DNA of 64,000 bases, taken from Parvularcula bermudensis HTCC2503 (lineage in GTDB: Bacteria; Pseudomonadota; Alphaproteobacteria; Caulobacterales; Parvularculaceae). Shown here one piece after another: positions 8,573 through 18,090 of the stretch. Every line of letters starts with the position of its first letter. Position 1 is the stretch's first letter. The position numbers and the translations under genes were made by a program. The notes under the pieces were generated by a model. It was not told where the DNA came from. It saw nothing but the letters and a program-made list of their open reading frames with translations, and ran no database searches. Location of the stretch: assembly GCF_000152825.2 (NCBI RefSeq), contig NC_014414.1, positions 2,108,001-2,172,000 of the forward strand. The letters run 5' to 3'.

Positions 8573-9634
8573 TTATTGCGCCTTGAGGATTGTTTCGCCG
8601 TCCAGGAAATCCCCGTGCAGATCCACGGTACTTCGCTTGCCGATAGCCTCTCCATGGGTATCGATCCAGGCGTCGGCCTCTTCGATCCCGCGTTGCTTGA
8701 GGTCGGTGAGGAAGGACCAAGCGGTATCGTATTTCGAGGCGAGGCTCATGTCGCGGAAGGTGGTCTCCGCCCGGATTGAATGCACGTGGATGTTCGACAA
8801 TCGATCCTTGAAGTCATCTTTGAGCCAGTCATCCCGGAGCAGTTTCTGGACGAAGGCGATGGCCCGTAATTCCTTGAGGAGCGAGGAATTAAAGGAGATC
8901 TCATTCATACGGTTCGCGATCTCACCGCTCAGCTTCGGAATGTCTTTTCTGACGATTGGATTGAGATGAACGATCAATAGGTCCTGGACCTCGGTCTGAT
9001 AGAACAGCGGCCAAAGGCTCGGATTGCCCATATAGCCACCGTCCCAATAGGCTTCGCCGTCGATTTCGACCGCTTGGTAGAGATTGGGCAGAGCCGCCGA
9101 GGCCATGATGTGCTCCGCACAGATTTCCTCGGTCCGAAAGACCCTGGCCGTCCCGCTGCGCACATTGGTGGCCGTGATGAACAGTTTTGTGGCCTCGCAT
9201 TTCTTCAACTCTTCGAAATCGACCACATCGGTAAGAACATCCTTCAACGGATTATAATCGAAGGGATTGACCTGATAGGGTGACAGGCTGTGCTGGAGGG
9301 TTTGGAGAAAGAAATAGTTGAGGGTTTGAGAGGCTCGGCGAAAGCCGGGGATGGCCTCAAGCAAATTCGCCGGGGTCCAACCGAAATCGGCCCGCACTTC
9401 GCTGACCTTTTTCCAGAACTCCTCAAGCTTTTCCCGAGCCGCCTCATGGCCGCCCAGGTGAAGACCATAGGCGAGGACCGCCGCGTTCATCGCCCCCGCC
9501 GAGGTGGCGGTGACGGCGTTAATGGTGACCTCGTCCTTGGCTAAGAGGCGGTCGAGGACCCCCCACGCAAAGGCGCCATGGCTACCCCCGCCCTGGAGGG
9601 CGAGGTTTATCGGTTTGGGGTGCGCTTTCGCCAT
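8573..9634 (-). CDS. Patatin-like phospholipase
   Basis: A 353-residue patatin-fold acyl hydrolase with a Ser-Asp dyad. The oxyanion loop is NLALQGGGSHGAFAWGVLDR near the N-terminus. The nucleophile elbow reads ATSAGAMN, where the usual first Gly of GxSxG is Ala. The Asp of the dyad is in the DGG motif (YWDGGYMGNPS). No signal peptide is seen, so it is probably cytoplasmic. It lies three bases after the 3-hydroxybutyrate dehydrogenase stop in the same operon. That pairing fits polyhydroxybutyrate or lipid turnover: an esterase releasing 3-hydroxybutyrate and a dehydrogenase oxidising it. That link is inference. Confidence 0.88.
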   Translation of the reverse strand: MAKAHPKPINLALQGGGSHGAFAWGVLDRLLAKDEVTINAVTATSAGAMNAAVLAYGLHLGGHEAAREKLEEFWKKVSEVRADFGWTPANLLEAIPGFRRASQTLNYFFLQTLQHSLSPYQVNPFDYNPLKDVLTDVVDFEELKKCEATKLFITATNVRSGTARVFRTEEICAEHIMASAALPNLYQAVEIDGEAYWDGGYMGNPSLWPLFYQTEVQDLLIVHLNPIVRKDIPKLSGEIANRMNEISFNSSLLKELRAIAFVQKLLRDDWLKDDFKDRLSNIHVHSIRAETTFRDMSLASKYDTAWSFLTDLKQRGIEEADAWIDTHGEAIGKRSTVDLHGDFLDGETILKAQ

Positions 9635-9637
9635 GGG

Positions 9638-10429
9638 TTATTTCGCGGTCCAGCCACCGTCGATTTGATACGCCGTGCCCGTACATCCCCCCCCGACATC
9701 GGAGCAGAGATAGGCGAGGAGTCCGTTTAACTGCTCATAGGTCACGAATTCTTTCGTCGGCTGCGCTTCGAGCATGACCTTCTTCTTGACTTCCTCCTCG
9801 GTCATGCCGCGCGCCTTGGCGGTATCGGCGATTTGATCCTCGACGAGGGGAGTTTTCACATAGCCCGGACAAATCGCATTGCAGGTGATGCCGTTCTCCG
9901 CGACCTCAAGGGCAACGGTCTTGGTGAGTCCCATAATGCCGTGCTTGGCGGCGACATAGGCCGCCTTGAAAGGACTGGCGACAAGGGCATGGGCGGACGC
10001 GGTGTTGACGATCCGGCCGAAATTCTGCGCCTTCATGATTGGGACGGTGTGCTTGATCGTGTGAAAGGCTGAGGACAGATTGATCGCGATGATCTGGTCC
10101 CATTTTTCATCCGGGAAATCTTCAATGGGGGAGACCTTTTGCACCCCGGCATTGTTGATCAGAATATCGATCCGTCCGAAGGCGTCCTTTGCCTCGGCGA
10201 TCAACCCGGCGATTTCCTTGGGCTTGGTCATGTCCGCCCCATTATAGAGGCTCGTGACGCCATAGGTGTCGGCAATGTCCTTTCGGGTCTCTTCGATTTT
10301 CGCCTCGTCGCCGAAACCGTTGAGCATGACATTGACCCCCAGCGCGGCCAGCCCTTGGGCGTAGTGCAGGCCAATGCCGGAGGTGGAGCCAGTGATGACC
10401 GCATTGCGGCCCTTGAGATCGTCGAACAT
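9638..10429 (-). CDS. bdhA: 3-hydroxybutyrate dehydrogenase
   Basis: A 263-residue short-chain dehydrogenase that oxidises D-3-hydroxybutyrate to acetoacetate with NAD. The cofactor loop is TGSTSGIGLHYA, with NNAGVQ downstream; the catalytic Ser and Tyr-x3-Lys are in TASAHALVASPFKAAYVAAK. The segment SAHALVASPFKAAYVAAKHG and the late CSDVGGGCTGTAYQIDGGW-type ending are typical of bdhA proteins rather than generic SDRs. It is first in a two-gene operon with the patatin-like gene. Co-location suggests use of stored or imported hydroxybutyrate as carbon. Confidence 0.9.
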   Translation of the reverse strand: MFDDLKGRNAVITGSTSGIGLHYAQGLAALGVNVMLNGFGDEAKIEETRKDIADTYGVTSLYNGADMTKPKEIAGLIAEAKDAFGRIDILINNAGVQKVSPIEDFPDEKWDQIIAINLSSAFHTIKHTVPIMKAQNFGRIVNTASAHALVASPFKAAYVAAKHGIMGLTKTVALEVAENGITCNAICPGYVKTPLVEDQIADTAKARGMTEEEVKKKVMLEAQPTKEFVTYEQLNGLLAYLCSDVGGGCTGTAYQIDGGWTAK

Positions 10430-10490
10430 GATCGCCTCTTCGAAGTAGAATAGGATAATGATCAGATAAGCCGTGTTGGCCGAAAGACAG

Positions 10491-10514
10491 AGGGGCAGGT
10501 GCAGTATTGCCCCT
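10491..10514 (-). terminator. Candidate terminator after the DUF900 hydrolase gene
   Basis: The arms AGGGGCA and TGCCCCT form a 7-bp hairpin with a 10-base loop just past the stop of the minus-strand hydrolase gene. Read on the minus strand, the 3' arm is followed by CUGUCUUU, a weak U-tract. This placement fits a terminator between two same-strand genes, but the tract is poor. Confidence 0.35.
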
Positions 10515-10533
10515 TTCTAAGGTTGATTGAGGC

Positions 10534-12180
10534 CTATCGATAGGATTCGGGGAACGACCAATACCGGCCGAGGGCCGCATCCAGTTCGTCCCAGAGCGAG
10601 GACCGCGGGGCACGCCGACCGGTCTGCATCAGGTCGCTCATGTCGCGCAAGACGACAATGTCGCCGCCGTAATAATCATGCTCATCAAGGGGCAGGAATC
10701 CCCGATTGGGCAGATTGGAAACGTCGATCGTATCAAGGGCCGGTTCGGTCATGACGATGGGCCCCTGATCGGGGATATCCCCTGCCCGCGGCGGGCACCG
10801 ATCGCCGTTTTCAAGGCGACAAAGCTGCCTCGCGATCTCCATCGAGACATCCCGGGAGGAGGCGTAGAGCGTGAGGCCCGTCCCGAGCCCATCGATCTGC
10901 TCGACAAGGTCGATAAACCGATCCCGGTCGACATCGGGGGCGGCGAAGACGATTTCACCGAAGGTCGGCGGCGCCTCGCTGCCCATCTCTTCCTCGATTT
11001 CCGCCCTGATGGCCGCCAGAACCTCCATCATCATGTAATTGCCCATGGAATGGGCCACGATATGAATTTTGCGCGCATCCGTTTCGGCACGGATCAAGTC
11101 CAGGAACTGGCGAAAATGCGGTCGCGCCGCCGCTGCCGCCTGGCGTGACTGGCGGTAGGGTTCCTGAGGGAAGGGGCCGGTCGTGTGCTGGGTGGGCCAG
11201 GAATAGATGATCGCCCGGCCATTGAATTTGCCGTCGACCTTTAACTGGGCGGCCCGCATGGCCGCGCTTTTGAAGGCGACGTTGAACCCGTGAATGAACA
11301 CAAAGGCGGTGTCGTCATCGGCCAAGGCGGACGCAAACCCGTCCTCCGTCAGGGGTTGATAGTCGACAAAGACGAAATGCTTCTCAGGGTCGAGACGAAA
11401 GCCGATCCTCCGCCCCATGACTTCGCGGGGTCGGGTGATCGCCCCCGCCGCCCGCTGCTGGGGGACGGTCACGGTCAATTCGCCCAGCCAGAGATGGCCG
11501 GCATCCGTGGGTTTGAAGGGGGTTTGGGGCGTCGTGCCAAATCGGTTGAAGCTCTCGGTCGGCTTGTTCCAGGCCACATCACGATTGGTGCCGAAAAGGA
11601 CATCGACGGCCACGCATGTCCCCGTGCTGAGACAGCCTTCTACAGCGGCCGCCGTCTCCGCGAAGGGCTCATCCGCCATGTCCATCATGTCCATGTCCAT
11701 CATGTCCATGTCCGGCTCGGCCGGCATCTCGGCTTCGGGCATGGACAAGGCTTCTGTCCCCGTTCCTTCGGTGTCGTCGCCGGCGAAGAGGTCAGGAAAA
11801 TCCGCCGCCCCAGTCGCCGCCCCAGTCCCCGCCTCCGCGTCATCCTCGGTCAATTCGGAGGGGGATTCCAAGACGTACTCATATTCGCTTGAGCGACGCT
11901 CCATTTGATACCCGTAGGGCGCGAGCTCTCCCAAGGCGTCATCTGAGGGGACACTATCCGGGAGGGGGGCTGTCGGCACCGACGGGGGCGGCGGTGGGGG
12001 AAGGGGCATCGTGCCTGTGGGCGCCACGATCACCGGCGCCGGGGCGGGGGCCGCCGCCTCTTCAACGGTCGCGCAGGCAGCGAGAACGCCTGAAAAGACG
12101 ATAAGACCCGACACCGTCAAAGAGGACCGCATTCTGCGTGATCGCCCTCTGCGTGGCAGCATCAAGCGTGATCGTTTCAT
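10534..12180 (-). CDS. DUF900 alpha/beta-hydrolase lipoprotein
   Basis: A 548-residue envelope protein. The start chosen has GGGGAG seven bases upstream; a longer frame to 12300 exists but has no leader. The N-terminus is basic, then hydrophobic, ending in the lipobox VLAAC, so it should be a lipid-anchored lipoprotein. Residues about 40-180 are a Pro-, Glu- and Met/Asp-rich linker containing a run of MDMMDMD repeats. The C-terminal half is the DUF900 hydrolase: VLFGTNRDVAW, FVFIHGFNVAFKSAAMRAAQ, and the nucleophile elbow VAHSMGNYMM (GxSxG form HSMGN, Ser present). It resembles exported lipases/esterases of this family; the substrate is unknown. Confidence 0.82.
   Translation of the reverse strand: MKRSRLMLPRRGRSRRMRSSLTVSGLIVFSGVLAACATVEEAAAPAPAPVIVAPTGTMPLPPPPPPSVPTAPLPDSVPSDDALGELAPYGYQMERRSSEYEYVLESPSELTEDDAEAGTGAATGAADFPDLFAGDDTEGTGTEALSMPEAEMPAEPDMDMMDMDMMDMADEPFAETAAAVEGCLSTGTCVAVDVLFGTNRDVAWNKPTESFNRFGTTPQTPFKPTDAGHLWLGELTVTVPQQRAAGAITRPREVMGRRIGFRLDPEKHFVFVDYQPLTEDGFASALADDDTAFVFIHGFNVAFKSAAMRAAQLKVDGKFNGRAIIYSWPTQHTTGPFPQEPYRQSRQAAAAARPHFRQFLDLIRAETDARKIHIVAHSMGNYMMMEVLAAIRAEIEEEMGSEAPPTFGEIVFAAPDVDRDRFIDLVEQIDGLGTGLTLYASSRDVSMEIARQLCRLENGDRCPPRAGDIPDQGPIVMTEPALDTIDVSNLPNRGFLPLDEHDYYGGDIVVLRDMSDLMQTGRRAPRSSLWDELDAALGRYWSFPESYR
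11677..11713. repeat. 15-bp tandem repeat inside the DUF900 lipoprotein linker
   Basis: The unit CATGTCCATCATGTC occurs two and a half times head to tail. On the minus strand it encodes the alternating Met/Asp run (MDMMDMDMMDM) of the lipoprotein linker. Because the unit is a multiple of three, copy-number change would lengthen or shorten the linker without shifting the frame. Confidence 0.9.
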
Positions 12181-12293
12181 GGTGAGCTCCCCTCTCGGGA
12201 GAGAAAGTACCAGTCTGTCCAGGTTTGTCACGGCGGAAAAGCGGCTCTCAGTCCGCCCTTTCTTCCGGCGGCCGGTCTCTCTAAACGGCGGGA

Positions 12294-13775
12294 ATGTCAA
12301 AGAAGCAAAAAGTCTTTCGGCCCAAGGCGCGAAAGCCGAAGGGGTTTCGGGATCGCGCCGGTCGCGAGCTCCTGTCGGAAACCAGGATGTTGGCGCGAAT
12401 CTGCGAGGTCTATGCCGCCTACGGGTTCACGCCCCTTGAAACGCCGGCATTCGAATATACCGATGCCTTGGGCAAATTCCTGCCGGACACGGATCGCCCC
12501 AATCAGGGTGTCTTCAGCATCGAGGACGATGACAAACAATGGATGAGCCTGCGGTATGATCTCACCGCGCCGTTGGCTCGGCATGTCGCAGAATATTACG
12601 ACCAATCGCCAAAACCGTTTCGCCGCTATCAGGTCGGGACAGTCTGGCGGAACGAAAAGCCCGGGCCCGGACGGTTTCGGGAGTTCACCCAATGCGATGC
12701 CGATACGGTGGGGGCGTCGGGACCGCATGCCGATGCCGAGGCGATCATGATGCTCACCGACGCGGTGTTGGCGGCTGGTATCGACGCGAAAGACTTCGTG
12801 GTGCGGGTCTCCTCTCGTCAGATCATGTCAGGGCTGTTGCGTCATATCGGCATTGATCCAGACGATGCCGAGCGGGCTGCGGGGGTTCTCCGGGCGATGG
12901 ACAAATATGATCGTTTGGGGGCGGAGGGCGTGGCGCTCCTGCTCGGACCGGGGCGCAAGGACGCCAGCGGCGACTTTACCGAAGGGGCGCAGCTCGCCGG
13001 CGATCAAATCGAGGCGGTTCTGGCCTTCATGGCGTGCGGCCAGGTCGATACCCAAGCGACGCTCAAAGCAATGGCAAGCCTGATCGGGGATGACGAGACC
13101 GGGCGGGAAGGCTTGGCGGACCTCACCTCCATTGCCGACACATTGGCGGCATTGGGCTATGCGCCGCATGTTCGTATCGACCCTTCAGTGGTCAGAGGGC
13201 TCGATTATTACACCGGGCCTGTGTTCGAAGCCGAACTCACCTTTCCGGTGAAGAATGACAAAGGAGAGGTCGTACAGTTCGGCTCCGTCGGGTCGGGAGG
13301 GCGGTATGACGGCCTGGTCGAGCGGTTCAAAGGGGTCCGTGTGCCGGCGGTGGGATGCTCGATCGGCGTCTCACGGCTCCTCGCGGCCTTGACCGACCGG
13401 GGCGGGGAAGAGGACGAGGCCCCATTGGTCGTGGTGCTCGCCCTCGAGCCGACACAGATGATCGACTATCACCTGATGGCGCGGGAAATCAGGGCGCAGG
13501 GCATGCGGGCTGAGGTTTATCTCGGCGGGTCGGGCATGCGGGCCCAATTGAAATATGCCGATAAACGCGGTGCCGCCGCCGTGGTCATCCAGGGCGACGA
13601 TGAGCGATCCGCCGGTCAGGTGACGGTGAAGGACCTCATTCTCGGCGCAAAACTCTCCGAAGAGATCGAGAGCAACGCAGAATGGCGGGCGGGACAGCCT
13701 GCCCAGGTCACCGTTCCCCGAACGGATCTCGTGACGGCTGTTCGCGGCACCTTGGCCTTTCGATCGTTGGTGTGA
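12294..13775 (+). CDS. hisS: Histidyl-tRNA synthetase
   Basis: Charges tRNA-His with histidine. The 493-residue class II synthetase has motif 2 in RRYQVGTVWRNEKPGPGRFR, followed by EFTQCDADTVG. The histidine-specific blocks are RYDLTAPLARHVAEYYDQ, VRGLDYYTGPVFEAELTFP and GSVGSGGRYDGLVERFKG, and the motif 3 region is PAVGCSIGVSRLLAAL. The C-terminal anticodon-binding domain begins near LVVVLALEPTQM. Length is in the upper range, as usual for the alphaproteobacterial form. The gene diverges from the DUF900 hydrolase; the 113-base gap between them should hold both promoters. Confidence 0.97.
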   Translation: MSKKQKVFRPKARKPKGFRDRAGRELLSETRMLARICEVYAAYGFTPLETPAFEYTDALGKFLPDTDRPNQGVFSIEDDDKQWMSLRYDLTAPLARHVAEYYDQSPKPFRRYQVGTVWRNEKPGPGRFREFTQCDADTVGASGPHADAEAIMMLTDAVLAAGIDAKDFVVRVSSRQIMSGLLRHIGIDPDDAERAAGVLRAMDKYDRLGAEGVALLLGPGRKDASGDFTEGAQLAGDQIEAVLAFMACGQVDTQATLKAMASLIGDDETGREGLADLTSIADTLAALGYAPHVRIDPSVVRGLDYYTGPVFEAELTFPVKNDKGEVVQFGSVGSGGRYDGLVERFKGVRVPAVGCSIGVSRLLAALTDRGGEEDEAPLVVVLALEPTQMIDYHLMAREIRAQGMRAEVYLGGSGMRAQLKYADKRGAAAVVIQGDDERSAGQVTVKDLILGAKLSEEIESNAEWRAGQPAQVTVPRTDLVTAVRGTLAFRSLV

Positions 13776-13822
13776 ACTCCCTCGCAGATTAGGCGTTATG
13801 CCTCGATAGGAGGAAGCTTGCC

Positions 13823-14509
13823 GTGCGAACCGTTCTTGGATTGACCGTTATTCTGGCTCTTGCCATCGCCGTTTACGTGCTTGTGCGCGAGGCGCCGACC
13901 GCGACCGATATCGAAGGCGAGGCCTCCTCATCGGTGCGCATCGCTGAGCGCCACGAAGAAGCCATGGCGGCCTTGGAAACGGCTTTGGATCAAGCCCGCA
14001 GCCATGCGGCGCGCGCCGACAAATTGGAGGCGCAGCTGAACCAGGCGATCTCTTCGGTTCGGGTGAGTGCCGATAATCTTGCCGATCTTGCGCCGAATAA
14101 CCAGGCGGCTTTAGCCTCGGCTGACGCGGCGATCGTGACGGTGGAGGAGGCGCAGCAGGCGGCCGATGCCCTCCGCCGCTATGCCGATACGGCGGCTCAG
14201 CAACTTCAGGCCATTGAAAAAGTCGCCGACGATGCAAACGACGTCGCCGCCGCCGTCACGGAGGTCGAGCGGAGCGAGGCCCGCGCCCAGGAGGCCCTTG
14301 CAGAGGCCGAGAATGCGCAAAGCGAATTATCCTCGATCCGGGAGTCGGTGGGCACGCCCACCACGACGACCAATCGTCCGTCCCCCCCTACAAGCACGGG
14401 CTCTGTAACCACGGGGTCTGTAACCACGAGAGGGGAGATGGGGCCTCAAGCCGTCAGTAAAGAGACGACCGCTCCAGTCGAGGGCGTCACCATTATCACG
14501 ACGGACTGA
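13823..14509 (+). CDS. Membrane-anchored coiled-coil protein, unknown function
   Basis: A 228-residue protein starting at a GTG with a strong AGGAGG eight bases upstream. One N-terminal membrane helix (about 3-22, VLGLTVILALAIAVYVLV) is followed by a long Ala/Glu/Gln-rich helix with coiled-coil spacing (about 40-175) and a Thr/Ser/Pro-rich tail with a duplicated TGSVTT. This is the layout of an inner-membrane protein with a periplasmic or cytoplasmic rod. I do not recognise a family. It is 47 bases after hisS and could be co-transcribed with it. Confidence 0.6.
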   Translation: MRTVLGLTVILALAIAVYVLVREAPTATDIEGEASSSVRIAERHEEAMAALETALDQARSHAARADKLEAQLNQAISSVRVSADNLADLAPNNQAALASADAAIVTVEEAQQAADALRRYADTAAQQLQAIEKVADDANDVAAAVTEVERSEARAQEALAEAENAQSELSSIRESVGTPTTTTNRPSPPTSTGSVTTGSVTTRGEMGPQAVSKETTAPVEGVTIITTD

Positions 14510-14543
14510 GAAGGCAGGAGGAGAGGGGGGAGGGCGCTGCCCC

Positions 14544-16382
14544 TCACCCCGCCGATTTTGCGTGCCGTTTGCGCTCGTGAGGGTCAAGATAGCGCTTCCG
14601 CAGGCGAACGGATTGCGGCGTCACCTCCACCAGCTCGTCGTCCATAATATAGGAAATCGCCTGTTCGAGGCTCATTTTCCGGGGGGGCGTCAAGCGGACG
14701 GCGTCATCTTTCCCCGCCGCTCGGACATTGGTGAGCTGTTTGCCCTTGAGAGGATTGACTTCAAGGTCCTGCGGCTTGGCGTTCTCGCCGATGATCATCC
14801 CCTCATAAACCTTCGTTCCCGGATCGATGAACAAGGTCCCTCGATCTTCGAGGTTCCACAGGGCATAGGCCACCGCGTCACCGGACCCATTGGCGATCAG
14901 GGTGCCGGTCCGACGGCTCTCCAGCGCCCCGCGATGGGGACCATGTTCGAGATAGGACCGGTTGATGACCCCGGTTCCCCGTGTGTCCGTCAGGAATTGA
15001 CCGTGATAGCCGATCAGGGCCCGGGCGGGACCGTGGAGAACCAGACGGGTTTTCCCCCCACCGGCGGGCTTCATTTCTCGAAGCTCACATTTCCGCTGGG
15101 TCAGCGTGTCGATGACCGCGCCTGAATATTCCTCATCCACATCGATGACGATCTCTTCGATCGGCTCCAGGACCTGGCCATCCTCCTCCCGCAACAGGAC
15201 CCGAGGACGGGAAACGGAGAGCTCAAAGCCCTCCCGGCGCATGTTTTCGATCAGGACACCAAGTTGAAGCTCTCCGCGTCCGGCGACTTCGAAGGCATCC
15301 TTGTCGGCGGTCTCGGTAACGCGGATGGCGACATCGCCTTCGGCTTGGCGGAACAGGCGTTCACGGATGACCCTCGACTGGACCTTGTCCCCCTCCCGGC
15401 CGGCAAGGGGGGAGTCATTCGGCGCAAGGGTCACCGACAGCGTTGGGGGATCGATTGGTCGGGCGGGCAGGGGGGTCGAAATCTCCGGGGCACAGAGCGT
15501 ATTTGACACCGATGCCTTTGAGAATCCGGCAATCGAAACGATGTCCCCCGGTTCGGCGGTATCGACGGGTTGGCGCTTGAGACCGCGAAAGGCCAGGACC
15601 TTGGAGATGCGGGCCTGCTCCACCAGGGTGCCCTCGATGTCGAGGGCCTTCATTTGCTGTCCGACCTCGGGGCGACCGCTGACGATCCGCCCCGTGAGGA
15701 TGCGCCCCAGGAACGGGTCGGCTTCAAGGGTCGTGGCCAACATCCGGAATGGTTGGGTCGCGGCATCCTCGTCGAGGGCGGGGGCCGGCACCCGGTCGAG
15801 GATCGTTTCGAACAAGGCGGAGAGATCCTTTTTCGGTCCGTCGAGGGATAGATCGGCCCATCCCTCCTTACCCGATGCATAGAGGCTCGGAAAATCCAAC
15901 TGCTCCTCATCGGCGCCGAGGGCAGCGAACAGATCAAAGGCCTCGTCAAGGACCCGGTCGGGATCCGCCGTCGGTCGATCCACCTTGTTGAGAACCACAA
16001 TCGGCTGGAGCCCGAGCCCGAGCGCCTTGGACAGAACGAATTTGGTTTGCGGCATTGGGCCTTCATCGGCGTCCACCAACAGCACGCATCCATCGACCAT
16101 GGATAGAATGCGTTCGACCTCGCCGCCGAAATCGGCGTGTCCCGGCGTATCGACAATATTGATACGCGTCTCGCCCCTTTTGGGGGAGGTCCACTCCACA
16201 CTCGTCGCTTTGGCGAGAATCGTGATGCCGCGCTCCCGCTCGATATCGTTCGAATCCATGGCCCGTTCGGCCATTTCCGCATTGTCGCGGACGGCCCCCG
16301 ATTGGCGCAGAAGAGCGTCGACGAGGGTGGTTTTCCCGTGGTCGACATGGGCGATGATGGCAATATTGCGAAGAACACTCAT
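14544..16382 (-). CDS. typA: Ribosome-binding GTPase TypA/BipA
   Basis: A 612-residue translational GTPase of the elongation-factor superfamily that acts in ribosome assembly and stress or low-temperature growth. G motifs: G1 [10 protein letters not shown]2/switch around [12 protein letters not shown]3 [16 protein letters not shown]4 VLNKVDRP, then a Ser-Gly-Lys G5 near [10 protein letters not shown]. The BipA-specific C-terminal part includes [33 protein letters not shown] and [18 protein letters not shown], which separate it from EF-G and LepA. The protein is full length. It converges on the coiled-coil gene and diverges from the Y-family polymerase. Confidence 0.97.
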   Translation of the reverse strand: MSVLRNIAIIAHVDHGKTTLVDALLRQSGAVRDNAEMAERAMDSNDIERERGITILAKATSVEWTSPKRGETRINIVDTPGHADFGGEVERILSMVDGCVLLVDADEGPMPQTKFVLSKALGLGLQPIVVLNKVDRPTADPDRVLDEAFDLFAALGADEEQLDFPSLYASGKEGWADLSLDGPKKDLSALFETILDRVPAPALDEDAATQPFRMLATTLEADPFLGRILTGRIVSGRPEVGQQMKALDIEGTLVEQARISKVLAFRGLKRQPVDTAEPGDIVSIAGFSKASVSNTLCAPEISTPLPARPIDPPTLSVTLAPNDSPLAGREGDKVQSRVIRERLFRQAEGDVAIRVTETADKDAFEVAGRGELQLGVLIENMRREGFELSVSRPRVLLREEDGQVLEPIEEIVIDVDEEYSGAVIDTLTQRKCELREMKPAGGGKTRLVLHGPARALIGYHGQFLTDTRGTGVINRSYLEHGPHRGALESRRTGTLIANGSGDAVAYALWNLEDRGTLFIDPGTKVYEGMIIGENAKPQDLEVNPLKGKQLTNVRAAGKDDAVRLTPPRKMSLEQAISYIMDDELVEVTPQSVRLRKRYLDPHERKRHAKSAG

Positions 16383-16502
16383 GCCGCGGCCCCTAGGGCC
16401 TTTGCGGCCCGGCGGATAGAGGGAAGTTGGTGTGCCCCGCGACCGGAGGCGACCGCTCCCCCTTTTCGGCCTCTCCTTGCCGCCAGCGGCCTATGGTCAG
16501 CC

Positions 16503-16530
16503 TTGTCTGGCAAAATGTTCCTGTTATGTT
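16503..16530 (+). promoter_or_regulatory. Promoter of the Y-family polymerase gene
   Basis: TTGTCT and TATGTT form -35 and -10 boxes with a 16-base spacer. The -10 box lies inside the SOS box, which is the expected layout for LexA to block RNA polymerase. The start codon is about 50 bases downstream. Confidence 0.55.
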
Positions 16531-16531
16531 C
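16517..16531 (+). promoter_or_regulatory. SOS (LexA) box, GTTC-N7-GTTC
   Basis: The sequence GTTC-CTGTTAT-GTTC is an exact match to the direct-repeat LexA operator described for alphaproteobacteria such as Rhodobacter and Caulobacter. It overlaps the -10 box and lies about 50 bases before an error-prone polymerase gene, where an SOS operator makes biological sense. Confidence 0.8.
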
Positions 16532-16581
16532 GCATTGTCTGATGTTCACGACATCTGGTCGATGTGGGAGGCGATTTGGCG

Positions 16582-17943
16582 ATGACGGGATCCTATCGGC
16601 CCGCCGACGGGCTGCGATATCTCTATATCGATTTCAATGCGTTCTTTGCGGCGGCGGCCCAGCATGATGAGCCGGCATTGGCGGGGCGTCCCGTCGTCAT
16701 CACCCCGCACCGGTCGGAATATTCAAGCGCGATCGCCGTCAGTTACGAGGCGCGACCCTTTGGGATCCGCCGGGGGACGAAAATTCGGGAGGCGCGGCAT
16801 CTCTGCCCGGCGGTGGCGGTGAGGCCTGCCCGACACGATCGGTATATTCGCCTCCACAAGGAATTAATCGGCGCCATTGAGACGGTCTTGCCGCTGGGAA
16901 AGGTCTATTCCATCGACGAGGCGACGTTCCGCCTCGATCGGACCCAAGCCTCCCCCGATCGCGCGCGGATTCAGGCGGAGGCGGTCAAATCGGTCATTGC
17001 CGACCGTATAGGTCCGTCGTTTCGGAATTCGATTGGCATTGCGCAAACGCCGCTCCTGGCAAAACTCGCCGCGGGACTGCAAAAACCTGACGGTCTTACA
17101 GTGCTGATGATGGAGGATCTTCCAGGGCGGTTGTCTTCATTGGCTTTAAGCGACCTTCCGGGGATCGGCCCTAATATGGCGCAGCGTCTTGAGCGCAGTG
17201 GCGTGACCAATATCGACGCTCTTTGGGCCCTGGCGCCAAAACAGGCGCGAGCGATTTGGCGATCCGTTCAGGGGGAGCGATTTTGGTATGCGTTTCACGG
17301 CTATGAGGTGCCTGAGCCTGCCACCAAGAAGGGCATGGTGGGCCATTCGCGCGTTCTGACCTCGGGCTTGAGGACGGCCAAGGGCGCCCGTCCGGTTGCC
17401 CGGGCCTTGCTTCTTAAAGCGGCGGCGCGGCTCAGAGCGATGGATCGGCTGGCGACGCGGTTGACCTTGACCTTGAAGGATGAGCAGGGCCGCAAAATCG
17501 CTTTCGAGGAGCGCTTTGATCTCAGTACCGACAGCACGACCTTCTTGCGGGCCCTCGACCGGCTGTGGGAGCGGGCCCTTGAACAGGTTCCTGAGCTGCG
17601 GCGGGGCGCGCGCTTGGGGAGTGTCAGCATTTTTCTGCACGGGCTGGTGGGGGAAGGGGATGCCGAAGCGCGCCAGGGGTCGCTGTTCGATGGGCCGATC
17701 GAAGCCGACCCCGAGGAGGCCGACCCCAAGAGGGCCCGCCTATGGGCAGCGATCGACCGCCTCAATGCCGATGAGGAAGGGCGCCTTGCGCGATGGGCTT
17801 TGCCGGACCGGCAACCGGACCGACCCGGCCAAACGCGTCCCCGGCATGTGATGTTGGCCGATCAACGCGACCTCGATCTTGACTATCTGGGGACGAAAAT
17901 TGCGTTCTCCCGGGTGCCCGAGGAGCGAGAGTTTCACTATTGA
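16582..17943 (+). CDS. Y-family (translesion) DNA polymerase, DinB/ImuB-like
   Basis: A 453-residue error-prone polymerase expected to copy past DNA lesions. The start used has GGGAGG ten bases upstream; a GTG six codons earlier is also open. Catalytic residues are present: Asp17 in YIDFNAFFAA and Asp112-Glu113 in YSIDEATF, so this is not an inactive ImuB-type protein. The following Phe pair (21-22) includes the likely steric gate. Helix-hairpin-helix: LSDLPGIGPNMAQRLERSGV. The little-finger domain follows (about 235-350). The C-terminal tail holds GSLFDGP, which resembles a beta-clamp-binding peptide. The gene is alone, without imuA or dnaE2 beside it, behind an SOS promoter. Confidence 0.88.
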   Translation: MTGSYRPADGLRYLYIDFNAFFAAAAQHDEPALAGRPVVITPHRSEYSSAIAVSYEARPFGIRRGTKIREARHLCPAVAVRPARHDRYIRLHKELIGAIETVLPLGKVYSIDEATFRLDRTQASPDRARIQAEAVKSVIADRIGPSFRNSIGIAQTPLLAKLAAGLQKPDGLTVLMMEDLPGRLSSLALSDLPGIGPNMAQRLERSGVTNIDALWALAPKQARAIWRSVQGERFWYAFHGYEVPEPATKKGMVGHSRVLTSGLRTAKGARPVARALLLKAAARLRAMDRLATRLTLTLKDEQGRKIAFEERFDLSTDSTTFLRALDRLWERALEQVPELRRGARLGSVSIFLHGLVGEGDAEARQGSLFDGPIEADPEEADPKRARLWAAIDRLNADEEGRLARWALPDRQPDRPGQTRPRHVMLADQRDLDLDYLGTKIAFSRVPEEREFHY

Positions 17944-18090
17944 TATCAAGGGAATTAGAAGACGCGACCACCCGCCGCGCGGCGATTGCCGAGGAATGCG
18001 GCTTTGCGGCTGGACCTGAGCGGCGACGGGTGGCACATGGCTTTGATACATTCGTCCTGCGGTGAGCGGGACCTTTCAACGGAAGAGTTG

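Noticed and set aside
11677-11713. CRISPR-like short repeat
   Set aside because: The units are adjacent with no spacers and encode part of a protein; it is a coding tandem repeat.
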